From NCBI RefSeq assembly GCF_900105245.1, contig NZ_FNSZ01000001.1, positions 4,464,001 to 4,528,000 of the forward strand: a stretch of 64,000 nt of DNA. Direction: 5' to 3'. The stretch is from Streptomyces sp. 1222.5 (GTDB lineage: Bacteria; Actinomycetota; Actinomycetes; Streptomycetales; Streptomycetaceae). The notes beneath the pieces were generated by a model. The model ran no database searches. It saw only the letters and a list, made by a program, of their open reading frames with translations, and was not told where the DNA came from. Of the stretch, positions 16,392 through 26,159 are shown in pieces; position 1 is the first letter of the stretch; each line of letters opens with the position of its first letter. Position numbers and translations under genes: made by a program.

Positions 16392-18095
16392 CTAGCTGGT
16401 GACCTTGATATCGGCCACTCTGCCGCGCCATTTGCCGTCGTCAGCCTGCATGGGCAGCTTGGTCAGCCACACGAGCAGGTACCGGGACTTGAGAGACTTG
16501 CCGGGCTTGAGTTGCACGGTCGATCCCGAACCTTCGGCGACCTTGGAGTAGTCGTTGAACGAGGTCGGCTCGGAGCCGGCGTCCGCACTCGCGCTGCGAA
16601 GTTCGACCGAGGTGTCGCCCACGAGACTGACGGTCACCTTTCCGACCTGCTGGACCTTGCCGAGGTCGAGGATGACGCCCACGCCCGACTTCAGATTGCC
16701 GAACGCCGGGCTCAGGTAGAAGTCCGTCTGCCAGTAGGTGGCCGTGCTGTCGTCGTAGACCTTTCCTATGTCACCCGGCTTCTCGGACTGGTCCTTGCCG
16801 AACGGGTCGAAGTCACGAGCGCTCTCGATGGCGATCGGTTTGCCGGACGTCGGCTTCTTCGCGCCCTTGTCGCCGCCGTCCTCGGTCTGGGTGTTGTTCG
16901 TGTCGGTCGGCTTGTCGCTGTGGTCCATCAGGGCGTCCGCCAACTGCCAGCTTCCCAGGCCGAGGGCGGCGATGAGGAGGGCGGAGACCGCCCACTTCAG
17001 CGCCTTGCCGGTGCGGCTCTGCAGGGGAGGCGGCGGGGTCGTGAGGGGCTGGGTGGCCCCGGGGCGCGGCGCCGGGCGGCCGTAGGTGCCCTGCTGGTAG
17101 GTCGTGCGCTGGTACTCCGGCGGTGCTGTGAACGCCGGCTCCGGCGGGCGGATGCGGGGCATCTCGCCGATCGCCTTGACCAGCTCTTCAGGCGTGGCGC
17201 ACGCGGCCTCGTGACGCGAGGCGGTGGCACCGTCGTTCACCAGAGCACGCATGGCCAGCTCGGACAGGCCGCGGTGGACGCCGGCGCGCACCTGGTCGGG
17301 TGCGATGAGCCCGATGTCCTTGGGGAGACCGGACATGCCGTAGGCGTCGTTCTCGTACGGCCAGCGCTGGGTCAGCGCCGCGTACAGCAGAGCGCCGATC
17401 GCCTCGGTGTCGGCCCGCTGCGGGGTATCGGTGCTGATGCCGCGCAGCGCGGCGTTCACCGCGAGGCCGCGGATGCGCCACTGGCCGCTGGACGTACGCA
17501 GGACAGCGTTCGGGTTGAGCCGCAGATGGGCCAGGCCCTCACGGTGGGCGGCAGCCATCGCCGAGGCGATCTGACTGACCATCTGGTAGGCGTCGTGCGC
17601 CTCCAGCGGGCCGGCCGCCAGGAGCGGGGTCAGCTCGGTGGCGTCGGGCAGCCACTCGTGCACGACATAGACGAGGTCGTTCTCCTCGACCGCGTCGAGG
17701 ACCTGGACGAAGCGGGGATCACCCAGCAGCGCCGAGGAGCGGGCCGCGGCGAGGACCGAACGGGCCCGCACATGATCCGCGGGAAGGATGTGGACGCCGA
17801 CGGCACGACGGAGTTTCTCGTCGACCGCGCGCCAACTGCTGAATCCGTCCAGTCGGGTGACGCACTCCTCCAGCCGGTACCGTCTGGCGAGCTTGTGACC
17901 GCTGTGCAGTTCGGGCGGGGACGTCTTCTGCCCGGGACCCTCGATTCCGCCGCTCCCCTGCGCCTCGTCGCTGTCCTTGTCCCGCTCCGGGTTCTTGGCC
18001 ACCCCGTCGGCCGTGGACTGCTCCGCCTTGGCGGTCAGCGGTTGCTCACCGCTGTTGTCTGCCACGTCGACGGCAGCCGTGCTCCGTTCCGCCAC
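16392..18095 (-). CDS. Membrane pseudokinase with discoidin-like C-terminal domain, MurJ partner
   Basis: A protein of about 567 residues from GTG 18095, which follows a gaggcaggga site; an ATG at 18155 would add 20 residues. The kinase-like domain (about 60-300) has lost the catalytic residues: HRD is replaced by HLRLNPN and DFG by RGL, so it is a pseudokinase. Then come a Pro-rich linker, one membrane segment (about 365-385) and an extracytoplasmic beta-rich domain of discoidin/F5_F8 type. In mycobacteria a similar pseudokinase is fused to MurJ (MviN) and recruits FhaA when phosphorylated; here it is a separate gene next to murJ. Role in regulating lipid II export is inferred. Confidence 0.75.
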   Translation of the reverse strand: MAERSTAAVDVADNSGEQPLTAKAEQSTADGVAKNPERDKDSDEAQGSGGIEGPGQKTSPPELHSGHKLARRYRLEECVTRLDGFSSWRAVDEKLRRAVGVHILPADHVRARSVLAAARSSALLGDPRFVQVLDAVEENDLVYVVHEWLPDATELTPLLAAGPLEAHDAYQMVSQIASAMAAAHREGLAHLRLNPNAVLRTSSGQWRIRGLAVNAALRGISTDTPQRADTEAIGALLYAALTQRWPYENDAYGMSGLPKDIGLIAPDQVRAGVHRGLSELAMRALVNDGATASRHEAACATPEELVKAIGEMPRIRPPEPAFTAPPEYQRTTYQQGTYGRPAPRPGATQPLTTPPPPLQSRTGKALKWAVSALLIAALGLGSWQLADALMDHSDKPTDTNNTQTEDGGDKGAKKPTSGKPIAIESARDFDPFGKDQSEKPGDIGKVYDDSTATYWQTDFYLSPAFGNLKSGVGVILDLGKVQQVGKVTVSLVGDTSVELRSASADAGSEPTSFNDYSKVAEGSGSTVQLKPGKSLKSRYLLVWLTKLPMQADDGKWRGRVADIKVTS

Positions 18096-18213
18096 CGTCG
18101 TCCCTGCCTCCCCATCCGTTGCACGCTGTCCGACGCCGAAACCAATTGTGCCCACAGTCCGCCGCTATGCACGACACACAGCGGCGGACGATGGTTGTGC
18201 GCCTACCCCCGCC

Positions 18214-20577
18214 TCAGCGCCCCAGACGCCCGCGAACCATACCCACGAGCGAGTTGAGCTCCTCGATGCGCATACGCCGGGCGGCGACGAAGAAGACGCC
18301 GAGCAGCACGGCGCCGCCCACGATCAGGGCGGCGAAGGAACCCACCACGCCGTGACCCAGAGTGTTCCCGATGCCGTAGCAGGCCGCGCCGCTGAGCAGG
18401 GCCGCGGGCACCGAGGCGATGGCCAGCCGCGCGTACGTGCGCAGCACCCGGGCCCCGTCCAGGTCGCCGCCGAGCCGCTTGCGCAGCCGCCGCCAGGCGA
18501 TGCCCACACCGATCGCGTAAGCCAGGCCGTACGCGGCGGCCATTCCGGCAACCGCCCATCGGGCCGGCAGCAGGAAGTAGCAGAGCGCGGAGGCGCTCGC
18601 GTTGACCGCCGCCACGATCACGGTGTTGTAGAAGGGCGTGCGGGTGTCTTCGTAGGCGTAGAAGGCGCGCAGGACGACGTACTGGACCGAATAGGGGATC
18701 AGGCCGAGGGCGAAGGCCATCAGCATGTACCCCATGTTGACGGCCGAGCTCGTCCCCGCCGAGCCGAAGATCAGCGTGCACATAGGGATGCCGAGCGCGA
18801 GGAAGCCGAAGGCGATGGGCACGATGGCGACCGCGGTGGTGCGCAGGCCCTGGGAGATGTCGTCGCGAACCGCACCGGCGTCGTCCTCGGCCGCCGAGCG
18901 GGAGATGCGCGGCAGCAGGGCGGCCATCAGGGACACCGTGATGATGGCCTGCGGCAGCCCCCAGATCAGCTGGGCGTTGGCGTAGGCGGCGAAACCGGTG
19001 CCCTTGACGCCCGAGTCCTTGCCGGCGGCCGTGGACAGCTGGGTGACGACCATGGCGCCCGCCTGGTTGGCGAGAACGAACAGGATCGTCCACTTGGCGA
19101 GCATGGCGGCCTTGCCCAGGCCGTGGCCCTTCCAGTCGAACCGCAGCCGGATCCGGAAGCCGGTCTCGCGCAGGTAGGGGATCATCGCCAGCGCCTGCAC
19201 GACCAGACCGAGCAGCACGCCGACACCGAGCAGGCGCTGCCCCTCCGGCGGGATGCTGGTGACGTCCATGTGGGAGTTGGCGGCGCTGCCGTAGACCCAG
19301 ATGAACGCGCCCAGCGAGATGATGATGACGATGTTGTTGAGGACCGGCGTCCACATCATCGCGCCGAACTTCCCGCGCGCGTTGAGGATCTGACCCATCA
19401 CCACATGGATGCCCATGAAGAAGATCGAGGGCAGGAAGTAGCGGGTGAAGGTGACCGCCACGTCGTTGGCGGCCGGGTTGTCGGCGATGGGTTGCGACAG
19501 CGCCCGCACGAGGAGCGGCGCGGCGAACATCGCGAGGCCGGTGAGCGCGGCCAGTGCCACCATGACGAGGGTCAGCAGACGGTTGGCGAATGCCTCGCCG
19601 CCGTCCTCGTCCTCCTTCATGGACCGCACGAGCTGCGGCACGAAGACGGAGTTCAGACCGCCGCCCACGGTGAGGATGTAGATCATCGTCGGCAGCTGGT
19701 AGGCCACCTGGAAAGAGTCGGCGAGAAAGCCGAGGCCCAGGGCCGCGGCGATGAGTGCGGAGCGGATGAAGCCGGTGAGGCGGGAGACCATCGTGCCCGC
19801 CGCCATCACGGCACTGGACTTCAGCAGCCCGGCGGCCTTGCCGCCCTTCTTGGCGGGAGCGGCCGGGGCCGCGGGAGCCGCCGGCGCCTCGGCCATGACC
19901 GCGCGGGCCGGATCCGGGGCCGTGGTCGGCGCGGGAACCGGCGTCTGCGGCGGATTCCCGGCGAACGGAGCCGCGGGGTACGCGGCCCCGGCGTACGGAC
20001 CGCCCGGCTGCTGGCCCTGCCCGTACGGCGAGGGGTACGGACCCGCTCCCCCCTGGCCGTAGCCAGGCGCCGGGGCAGGCCCCGGGACGCCGGGCTGGTC
20101 CATGGGCGGGTGTCCGCCGCCCTGCTGCTGGTCCTTGAAGAGATGCGCGAAGGCGTCCGGCTCGTGGTACTCCTCGCCGGAGTGCGACACCAGGTCGTCC
20201 ACGCCCACGAACTGCGTCGTGCGCGGGTCGTCGCCGAAGGGCATGGTGTTCGCGCCCTCCGGCTCGGGCGCCGGCGTCTGAGCCCACACACGGGGGTCGG
20301 GGGCGTACGGCGTCTGGGCGGGCGGGGCGTAGAGCGGCTGCTGCTGCTCGTAGCTGCCCGGGGGCGGCGGCGGGTGCGCGGCGCGGTCGTAGAGCGCCTC
20401 GGCGACCGGGTCCTGCGCGGTCAGGTCGTGCGCCCGGTAGGGGTCCTGGTCGTAGGCGTCCTGGAGGTACATGTCCCCCGCGTGCTGCGGCGGTACCTGG
20501 CCGGGCTCTGGCGGCGTCTCGGGGTAGCCCGAGCCGGCCGCGCCCTGGCCGCGTTCACCGTCGTACGGCGCGTTCAT
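18214..20577 (-). CDS. murJ: Lipid II flippase MurJ (MviN)
   Basis: A 787-residue MOP-superfamily membrane protein that flips undecaprenyl-linked lipid II for peptidoglycan synthesis. The first 240 residues are a cytoplasmic low-complexity Pro/Gly/Gln/Tyr-rich extension, then about 14 membrane segments begin near AAGTMVSRLTGFIRSALI, the MurJ-like start. ATG 20577 is the only strong N-terminal start. The extension is peculiar to actinomycetes and may be a docking site for forkhead or kinase partners. It is followed by the pseudokinase gene 118 bases on. Confidence 0.92.
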   Translation of the reverse strand: MNAPYDGERGQGAAGSGYPETPPEPGQVPPQHAGDMYLQDAYDQDPYRAHDLTAQDPVAEALYDRAAHPPPPPGSYEQQQPLYAPPAQTPYAPDPRVWAQTPAPEPEGANTMPFGDDPRTTQFVGVDDLVSHSGEEYHEPDAFAHLFKDQQQGGGHPPMDQPGVPGPAPAPGYGQGGAGPYPSPYGQGQQPGGPYAGAAYPAAPFAGNPPQTPVPAPTTAPDPARAVMAEAPAAPAAPAAPAKKGGKAAGLLKSSAVMAAGTMVSRLTGFIRSALIAAALGLGFLADSFQVAYQLPTMIYILTVGGGLNSVFVPQLVRSMKEDEDGGEAFANRLLTLVMVALAALTGLAMFAAPLLVRALSQPIADNPAANDVAVTFTRYFLPSIFFMGIHVVMGQILNARGKFGAMMWTPVLNNIVIIISLGAFIWVYGSAANSHMDVTSIPPEGQRLLGVGVLLGLVVQALAMIPYLRETGFRIRLRFDWKGHGLGKAAMLAKWTILFVLANQAGAMVVTQLSTAAGKDSGVKGTGFAAYANAQLIWGLPQAIITVSLMAALLPRISRSAAEDDAGAVRDDISQGLRTTAVAIVPIAFGFLALGIPMCTLIFGSAGTSSAVNMGYMLMAFALGLIPYSVQYVVLRAFYAYEDTRTPFYNTVIVAAVNASASALCYFLLPARWAVAGMAAAYGLAYAIGVGIAWRRLRKRLGGDLDGARVLRTYARLAIASVPAALLSGAACYGIGNTLGHGVVGSFAALIVGGAVLLGVFFVAARRMRIEELNSLVGMVRGRLGR

Positions 20578-20622
20578 GCTTACCCCACCTCATCGTCCCG
20601 GGCCCACCGGCCACGACATCGC

Positions 20623-22995
20623 TCAACGGTCCACTCTCTCACCCGTCCCGGACGGGTCGGTGCTTTCCGGTGCGGTGTCCGGCGCAGGGTCACTCGGCTG
20701 CTCCGGGTCGCCTGCCCCGGTGGCGGAGTCGGACTCCTCGGGGAGACGGTCGCCGGGTGCTCCGGGGTTCCCGGGCTCGTCGGTGGCCTCGGCCGTCCCG
20801 TCGGGGCCGTCCTCCTCGGCCTGGCGGGCGGCCGCGCGCTTGCGCTGGGTGTACATCCGGAAACCGGCGAGGACGAGCAGCAGCACGCCGCCGCCGATGA
20901 CCAACATCACCGTGGGGGTGACCTCGGTTACCTTCACGTCGAAGCTGACCGCGTCGCCGTACTCCTGGCCGTCCTCCGTGTACAGCTGGGCGATCACCGT
21001 GACGCGGCCGTTGGCGCCTGCCGCCGTGGCGAACTTCACGGACTGGCTGTGCCCGCCGGAGACCTCCACAGGCTGCTCGTAGTAGGCCTTGCCGTGGATC
21101 TTCAGACGGGTCGGCATGGTTGAGGTCAGGCGCAGGACCAGATGTCCGACGGGCTGGACCAGGTTGTTCTGGACGGTGACCGGGATGGTGGCGCTGCGGC
21201 CGGAGAGCTTGGTCTCCGACTTGTCGATCAGCTTCACCTGGTCGGCGAGCTCGTCGAGCCATGCCTCCACGCCGCCCCGGTAGCTGTCAGCCTCCTCGCC
21301 GCGGCCGCGCCACGACGTCGACATCTCACGGTTTATGGCCCGCCCGAACGGGGTGACCACACGGGACCGGTCGGCGAGGATCACCTGGAAGTTGTCGAGC
21401 TTGTCCTGGGTCAGGGCGATCTGCTGGAAGGCCGTCCGCGGCAGCTCCTGCCGGCGCAGCGAGGACGGGTAGGCGGACGTCGACGGGATGCGCGTGGTGG
21501 CTTCGGCGTCGGGCTTGTCCTTGGCGGCCGCCGTGAGGTCCTGGGACTCGGACCAGGTGCTGTCCTGGAGAGCCTTCAGGGCGGTCGCCATCGCCTGAGC
21601 CTGGCTCGCGGTGGGTGTGCGCTGCGGTGCGACGACGATGCTGCGCTGCTCGCCGGTCTGGGCGTTCAGCTCGAGGGTCTGGGCGAGGAACCGCTGCACG
21701 GCGAGCGTGGACGAGCCGGCGTCCGTCAGATCGCGCTCGAAGGCGGTGGACAGTCGGCCGTCGGCCACCACCGCCGTGGTGCCTCCGCCGACCGGGCGGG
21801 CGGCGGAGGGGGTGTACGGCAACCCGGCCGTCTCCTGGAGGCTGTCGCTGCGGGCGATCACCCGGTCGGCTCCGGCGGACGTGGCGACCTTCATGATCGA
21901 CGGGTCCACGGCCCCGTTCACGGGCCAGGCGAAGTCGGTGCTCGGTGTGACGTGAAGCACGGTCTTGACCGTGGTGGCGGCGACGTCGGTGGCGCCCTTG
22001 AGGTAGCTGAGGGAGCCGGTGACGCTGGTGCCGTTGTGCGCGAGGGACGCCAGGTCGGGGTCGCCGAAGGGGAGCGCGACGACCTCATTGCCCGCCACCG
22101 CCTTCTGCAGGTTCGCCAGCCACTGCTTGGCGAGCGCCTGATGCTCGCGGGAACCGGGCGTGGTGCTGTCACCGTCACCCTGGATCCGGTAGTTGCCCAG
22201 CGCCATCGCGTCCACGGAGGCCAGCAGGTCCGGGTCGATCACCCAGGTGACGTCCAGGTCCTTGCCCAGCTCCACCATCTGCGCCAGCCGACCGCCCGGC
22301 GCGAGTTCCTCGGCCAGGTCGTTGTCACGGAACACCGGCGTCTGCTGCTCGCCCGCGCCCGTCTTGGCCGTCATGTGGACGGTGGACAGCAGTGGCCACA
22401 GGAAGGTGGTCTTCGTCTTGGTGTCGGCCTCGGAGGGCTGCCACGGCAGGAACGTCCGCTGGATGCCGAGAATCTGGTCCCAGGGCTGGGCGGAGGTCTG
22501 GCCGGACAGGGCGACACCGAACTCGTAGACGCCGTCCTGGCCGAGGTCCAGCTTGTCGACGGGCACGGAGATGCTGAAGTGCTCGGCGACGCCCGGGGCC
22601 AGCTTGGCGAACTTCTCCTCGTACTTGCCGTCGACCTCGGTGCCGGTACCGCCCTGCAGATCGTCGGCGTGCCGGGCGACCCCGTCGACGGCCGAGCGAG
22701 TGTTGAGTATCGGGCCCACCCGCAGACCCACGTGGGCGCCGGTGACGGTCTGCTTGCTCTTGTTGGTCACCGTGCCGGAGACGGTCAGCGTGTCCCCGTC
22801 ACCGGGGGCATTGGGGCTGAGTGAATCCAGGGCGACGGCGACCGTGTCCGAGGCGGCGGCCTGGGCGGGCGCCGCGGCGGGCAGCTGGAGCAGACCGGCG
22901 AGCAATGGCGCACCCGCGAGCAGCGCGCCGGTGCGCCTCAGCCACCGGCGGGCAGGTGAGGCACTGGTCCCCTGGAAGTGAGCCGCCTCGGCCAC
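20623..22995 (-). CDS. DUF6049-family secreted/membrane protein
   Basis: A 790-residue protein of unknown function, conserved upstream of murJ in actinomycetes. GTG 22995 starts a Sec signal peptide (RRTGALLAGAPLLAGLLQLP, then an AQA cleavage region near residue 48). The extracytoplasmic part is beta-rich, and a single membrane helix (VMLVIGGGVLLLVLAGF, about 700) is followed by a charged cytoplasmic tail. The 45-base spacing to murJ suggests an operon with the wall-building genes. No catalytic motif was recognised. Confidence 0.8.
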   Translation of the reverse strand: MAEAAHFQGTSASPARRWLRRTGALLAGAPLLAGLLQLPAAAPAQAAASDTVAVALDSLSPNAPGDGDTLTVSGTVTNKSKQTVTGAHVGLRVGPILNTRSAVDGVARHADDLQGGTGTEVDGKYEEKFAKLAPGVAEHFSISVPVDKLDLGQDGVYEFGVALSGQTSAQPWDQILGIQRTFLPWQPSEADTKTKTTFLWPLLSTVHMTAKTGAGEQQTPVFRDNDLAEELAPGGRLAQMVELGKDLDVTWVIDPDLLASVDAMALGNYRIQGDGDSTTPGSREHQALAKQWLANLQKAVAGNEVVALPFGDPDLASLAHNGTSVTGSLSYLKGATDVAATTVKTVLHVTPSTDFAWPVNGAVDPSIMKVATSAGADRVIARSDSLQETAGLPYTPSAARPVGGGTTAVVADGRLSTAFERDLTDAGSSTLAVQRFLAQTLELNAQTGEQRSIVVAPQRTPTASQAQAMATALKALQDSTWSESQDLTAAAKDKPDAEATTRIPSTSAYPSSLRRQELPRTAFQQIALTQDKLDNFQVILADRSRVVTPFGRAINREMSTSWRGRGEEADSYRGGVEAWLDELADQVKLIDKSETKLSGRSATIPVTVQNNLVQPVGHLVLRLTSTMPTRLKIHGKAYYEQPVEVSGGHSQSVKFATAAGANGRVTVIAQLYTEDGQEYGDAVSFDVKVTEVTPTVMLVIGGGVLLLVLAGFRMYTQRKRAAARQAEEDGPDGTAEATDEPGNPGAPGDRLPEESDSATGAGDPEQPSDPAPDTAPESTDPSGTGERVDR

Positions 22996-23252
22996 GCGCT
23001 CGTCCGTCCCTCGTCGTCGTCAGTGGTCGTCGGAATGTGCGTCCACGCATGGTAACGAGGCGCGCTGAGGGGAAGTGCCGCGGTCTGCCAGACAAGATCG
23101 CATGGCAGAGGGCACCCCGTCCTCTATATCCAGTATCGAGGGGACCACATCCATACGCGGTAAGAGCTCCGATTGCGGGGGTATGGCAGGAGCTGCTACG
23201 GCCGCCTAATGCGGGAGCCTCCGGAGGCGCGAGGCACGTACCCTCTTCTGTT

Positions 23253-24695
23253 GTGCCGAACGCCAACGAAGACACTCCCTCCGCCCTGAGCCAGGCGCAG
23301 CAGCGCGCGGTCGCCGAGCTGCTGCGGGTGGCCCCTGTCGCTGATGATCTCGCCCGCCGATTCCACGAGGCCGGGTTCTCCCTCGCCCTGGTGGGCGGAT
23401 CGGTACGCGACGCATTGCTGGGCCGGCTGGGGAACGACCTGGACTTCACCACCGACGCCCGCCCCGAGGACGTACTGAAGATCGTCCGGCCCTGGGCCGA
23501 CGCCGTCTGGGACGTGGGAATCGCTTTCGGCACCGTCGGCGCACACAAGGGCGGCTACCAGATCGAGATCACCACCTACCGCTCGGAGGCCTACGACCGC
23601 ACCTCCCGCAAGCCGGAGGTGTCGTACGGCGACTCCATCGGGGAGGACCTGGTCCGGCGTGACTTCACGGTCAACGCGATGGCCGTGGCGCTGCCCGAGA
23701 AGGAGTTCGTCGATCCCCACGGCGGCCTGGAGGACCTGGCGGCACGGGTGCTGCGCACGCCGGGCACACCCGAGGCGTCGTTCTCGGACGATCCCCTGCG
23801 GATGATGCGGGCGGCCCGCTTCGCCGCCCAGCTGGACTTCGAGGTGGCCCCCGAGGTCGTCACCGCCATGACGGAGATGTCCGGACGGATCGAGATCGTC
23901 TCGGCGGAGCGGGTCCGGGACGAACTCAACAAGCTGATCCTCTCCGACAACCCGCGCAAGGGCCTGTCCCTGCTCGTCGACACCGGGCTCGCCGACCATG
24001 TGCTGCCCGAGCTTCCGGCACTGCGCCTGGAGAGTGACGAGCACCACCGGCACAAGGACGTCTACGACCACACGCTCATCGTCCTGGAGCAGGCGATGGC
24101 GCTGGAGACCGACGGCCCCGACCTCACGCTCCGGCTGGCCGCCCTGCTGCACGACATCGGTAAGCCGCGTACGCGCCGCTTCGAGAAGGACGGCCGGGTC
24201 TCGTTCCACCACCACGAGGTGGTCGGCGCCAAGATGACCAAGAAGCGCATGACCGCCCTGAAATACTCCAACGAGCTGGTGAAGGACGTCTCACGGCTGG
24301 TCGAACTGCATCTGCGCTTCCACGGCTACGGCACCGGTGAGTGGACGGACTCGGCGGTCCGTCGATACGTCCGCGACGGGGGCCCGCTGCTGGACCGCCT
24401 GCACAAGCTGACCCGATCCGACTGCACCACCCGCAACAAGCGGAAGGCCGCCACGCTGTCCCGGGCCTATGACGGCCTGGAGGAGCGGATCGCCCAGCTT
24501 CAGGAGCGGGAGGAGCTGGACTCGATCCGTCCGGACCTCGACGGCAACCAGATCATGGAGATCTTGGGCGTGGGTCCCGGACCGGTTATTGGCAAGGCGT
24601 ACAAGCACATGCTGGAGCTGCGCCTGGAGAACGGACCCATGGAGCACGATGCCGCGGTGGCCGCTCTCAAGGAGTGGTGGGCCGCGCAGAGCTGA
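23253..24695 (+). CDS. cca: CCA-adding tRNA nucleotidyltransferase
   Basis: Adds or repairs the 3' CCA of tRNAs. The 480-residue form starts at GTG 23253 (VPNANEDTPSALSQ), the start used in related Streptomyces; an open frame extends 144 codons upstream without conservation. Motifs: GGSVRDALLG with the catalytic LDFTTDA (D-x-D-like, about 58-65), RRDFTVNAMA, the FDDPLRMMRAARF-like domain (SDDPLRMMR) and an HD domain (HDIGKPRTR) near 290. It is divergent from the minus-strand gene above. Confidence 0.95.
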   Translation: MPNANEDTPSALSQAQQRAVAELLRVAPVADDLARRFHEAGFSLALVGGSVRDALLGRLGNDLDFTTDARPEDVLKIVRPWADAVWDVGIAFGTVGAHKGGYQIEITTYRSEAYDRTSRKPEVSYGDSIGEDLVRRDFTVNAMAVALPEKEFVDPHGGLEDLAARVLRTPGTPEASFSDDPLRMMRAARFAAQLDFEVAPEVVTAMTEMSGRIEIVSAERVRDELNKLILSDNPRKGLSLLVDTGLADHVLPELPALRLESDEHHRHKDVYDHTLIVLEQAMALETDGPDLTLRLAALLHDIGKPRTRRFEKDGRVSFHHHEVVGAKMTKKRMTALKYSNELVKDVSRLVELHLRFHGYGTGEWTDSAVRRYVRDGGPLLDRLHKLTRSDCTTRNKRKAATLSRAYDGLEERIAQLQEREELDSIRPDLDGNQIMEILGVGPGPVIGKAYKHMLELRLENGPMEHDAAVAALKEWWAAQS

Positions 24696-24712
24696 GCCGG
24701 AGGCCGGGCAGT

Positions 24713-24726
24713 GTTTCACGTGAAAC
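24713..24726. other. parS site (perfect), after cca
   Basis: Exact gtttcacgtgaaac, 18 bases past the cca stop; a second parS begins 45 bases further on, the closest pair in the window. Confidence 0.95.
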
Positions 24727-24749
24727 ATTCACCGGCCCGGCGAAGCGAG

Positions 24750-24779
24750 GGGGCGATGTTTCACGTGAAACGTCGCCCC
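24750..24779. terminator. Terminator containing a parS site
   Basis: A 15-bp inverted repeat with one T/G pair whose centre is the parS palindrome and which has no separate loop; it is followed on the plus strand by tgttttcc. It lies between convergent cca and the MFS gene and can terminate both. Confidence 0.65.
24758..24771. other. parS site (perfect), core of terminator palindrome
   Basis: Exact gtttcacgtgaaac nested in the longer inverted repeat 24750-24779. Confidence 0.95.
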
Positions 24780-24790
24780 TGTTTTCCTTC

Positions 24791-26065
24791 TCACTCTCGG
24801 TCCCACCATCGCTCGAAGCGGCCCAACGCCAGGGCGACCGCCCCGTAGATCAGGGCGACGAGCACTACCAGGACGGCCGAGCGGCCGCTCGGCGGCAGCA
24901 TCAGAGCCGCCACGCCCGCCGCACCGACGAACGCCACATTGAACAGGACGTCGTACACGGAGAAGACCCGGCCGCGGAAGCCGTCGTCGACGGACGCCTG
25001 GACGATCGTGTCGGTGGCGATCTTGGCGCCCTGGGTGGTCAGGCCCAGCAGGAAGGCCGCGACCAGCAGCGGCCCGGTGGTGAACGAGAGGCCCAGGGCC
25101 GGTACCAGCACCGCAGCCGTACCGGAGCACACCACGATCCACCGGCCGGGGCCGAGACGTCCCGCCGTCCACGGAGTCACCGCGGCCGCGGCGAAGAAGC
25201 CGGCGCCGGACAGGGCCAGCATCAGTCCCAGCAGACGGAGGCCGTCGTCCGTGCTGGTGGAGAGGGAATAGCGGCACAGCATGAGGAGCAGGACCAGGAG
25301 CGCGCCGTAGCAGAAGCGCATCGATGTCATCGCGGCCAGAGACCAGGCCGCCTCCCTGCGCCGGGGCTCGCCCAGGTGTCGCACGGCCGCCATCAGATCG
25401 CGTGCGTCGTCGGCGAGCGCGGTGCCCAGACGTGACCGTGCCGGCCGCCGGTCCGGGCCGAGGAGGGTGGGGGCCATGCTCAGGGACGCGAGGCCCGCGC
25501 AGAGGTAGAGGAAGGCGCCGAGCAGCACCACCGCGGCGTCGGAGCCCGATGCCCCCAGTCGCACGGCGAAGGCGAGACCGCCGCCGGCGGTCGCCGCGAG
25601 GGTCCCGGCTGTCGGGGACAGGGAGTTGGCCAGCACCAGACGCTCGGTGTCGGCCACGCGGGGCAGCGCGGCGGACAGCCCGGCGAGGACGAAGCGGTTG
25701 ACGGCCGTCACGCAGAGCGCGGACACGTAGAAGAGCCAGTCCGGAACGTCACTGATCATCAGGACGGCGGTCACGCCGGCCAGCAGTGCGCGCAGCACAT
25801 TGCCGTACAGGAAGACCTGCCGGCGGCGCCAGCGGTCCAGCAGGACTCCCGCGAACGGGCCGACCAGTGAATAGGGGAGCAGCAGGACCGCCATCGCCGA
25901 GGCGATTGCGGTGGCCGAGGTCTGCTTCTCCGGGGAGAAGACGACGTAGGCGGCGAGCGCGACCTGGTAGACCCCGTCGGCGCCCTGGGACAGCAGGCGG
26001 ACATACAGCAGGCGCCGGAAGTTCCGCAGACGCAACAGGACGCGCAGGTCACGGACGACGGGCAT
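24791..26065 (-). CDS. MFS transporter
   Basis: A 424-residue major facilitator with twelve predicted membrane segments in two halves; the substrate is unknown. The cytoplasmic loop RLRNFRRLLYVRLLSQG at the N terminus and the LLDRWRRRQ motif A-like loop after segment 2 fit the MFS-1 family. ATG 26065. It is separated from ino1 upstream by a strong terminator, so it has its own promoter. Confidence 0.85.
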   Translation of the reverse strand: MPVVRDLRVLLRLRNFRRLLYVRLLSQGADGVYQVALAAYVVFSPEKQTSATAIASAMAVLLLPYSLVGPFAGVLLDRWRRRQVFLYGNVLRALLAGVTAVLMISDVPDWLFYVSALCVTAVNRFVLAGLSAALPRVADTERLVLANSLSPTAGTLAATAGGGLAFAVRLGASGSDAAVVLLGAFLYLCAGLASLSMAPTLLGPDRRPARSRLGTALADDARDLMAAVRHLGEPRRREAAWSLAAMTSMRFCYGALLVLLLMLCRYSLSTSTDDGLRLLGLMLALSGAGFFAAAAVTPWTAGRLGPGRWIVVCSGTAAVLVPALGLSFTTGPLLVAAFLLGLTTQGAKIATDTIVQASVDDGFRGRVFSVYDVLFNVAFVGAAGVAALMLPPSGRSAVLVVLVALIYGAVALALGRFERWWDRE

Positions 26066-26084
26066 GGATCACACCCTCACACAT

Positions 26085-26123
26085 GCGGAGGGTCCCCGGG
26101 TCGACAACCCGGGGACCCTCCGC
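26085..26123 (-). terminator. Terminator after ino1
   Basis: Perfect 17-bp GC-rich stem (26085-26101 with 26107-26123) with a 5-base loop, 37 bases after the ino1 stop. Confidence 0.85.
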
Positions 26124-26159
26124 AGCCCTGGCAGGAGCGTTCTCGTGCGAGCGGCTGTC

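Noticed and set aside
17977..21123. A 1048-codon open frame on the plus strand opposite murJ
   Set aside because: Same reason: antisense to murJ and the DUF6049 gene with low-complexity content.
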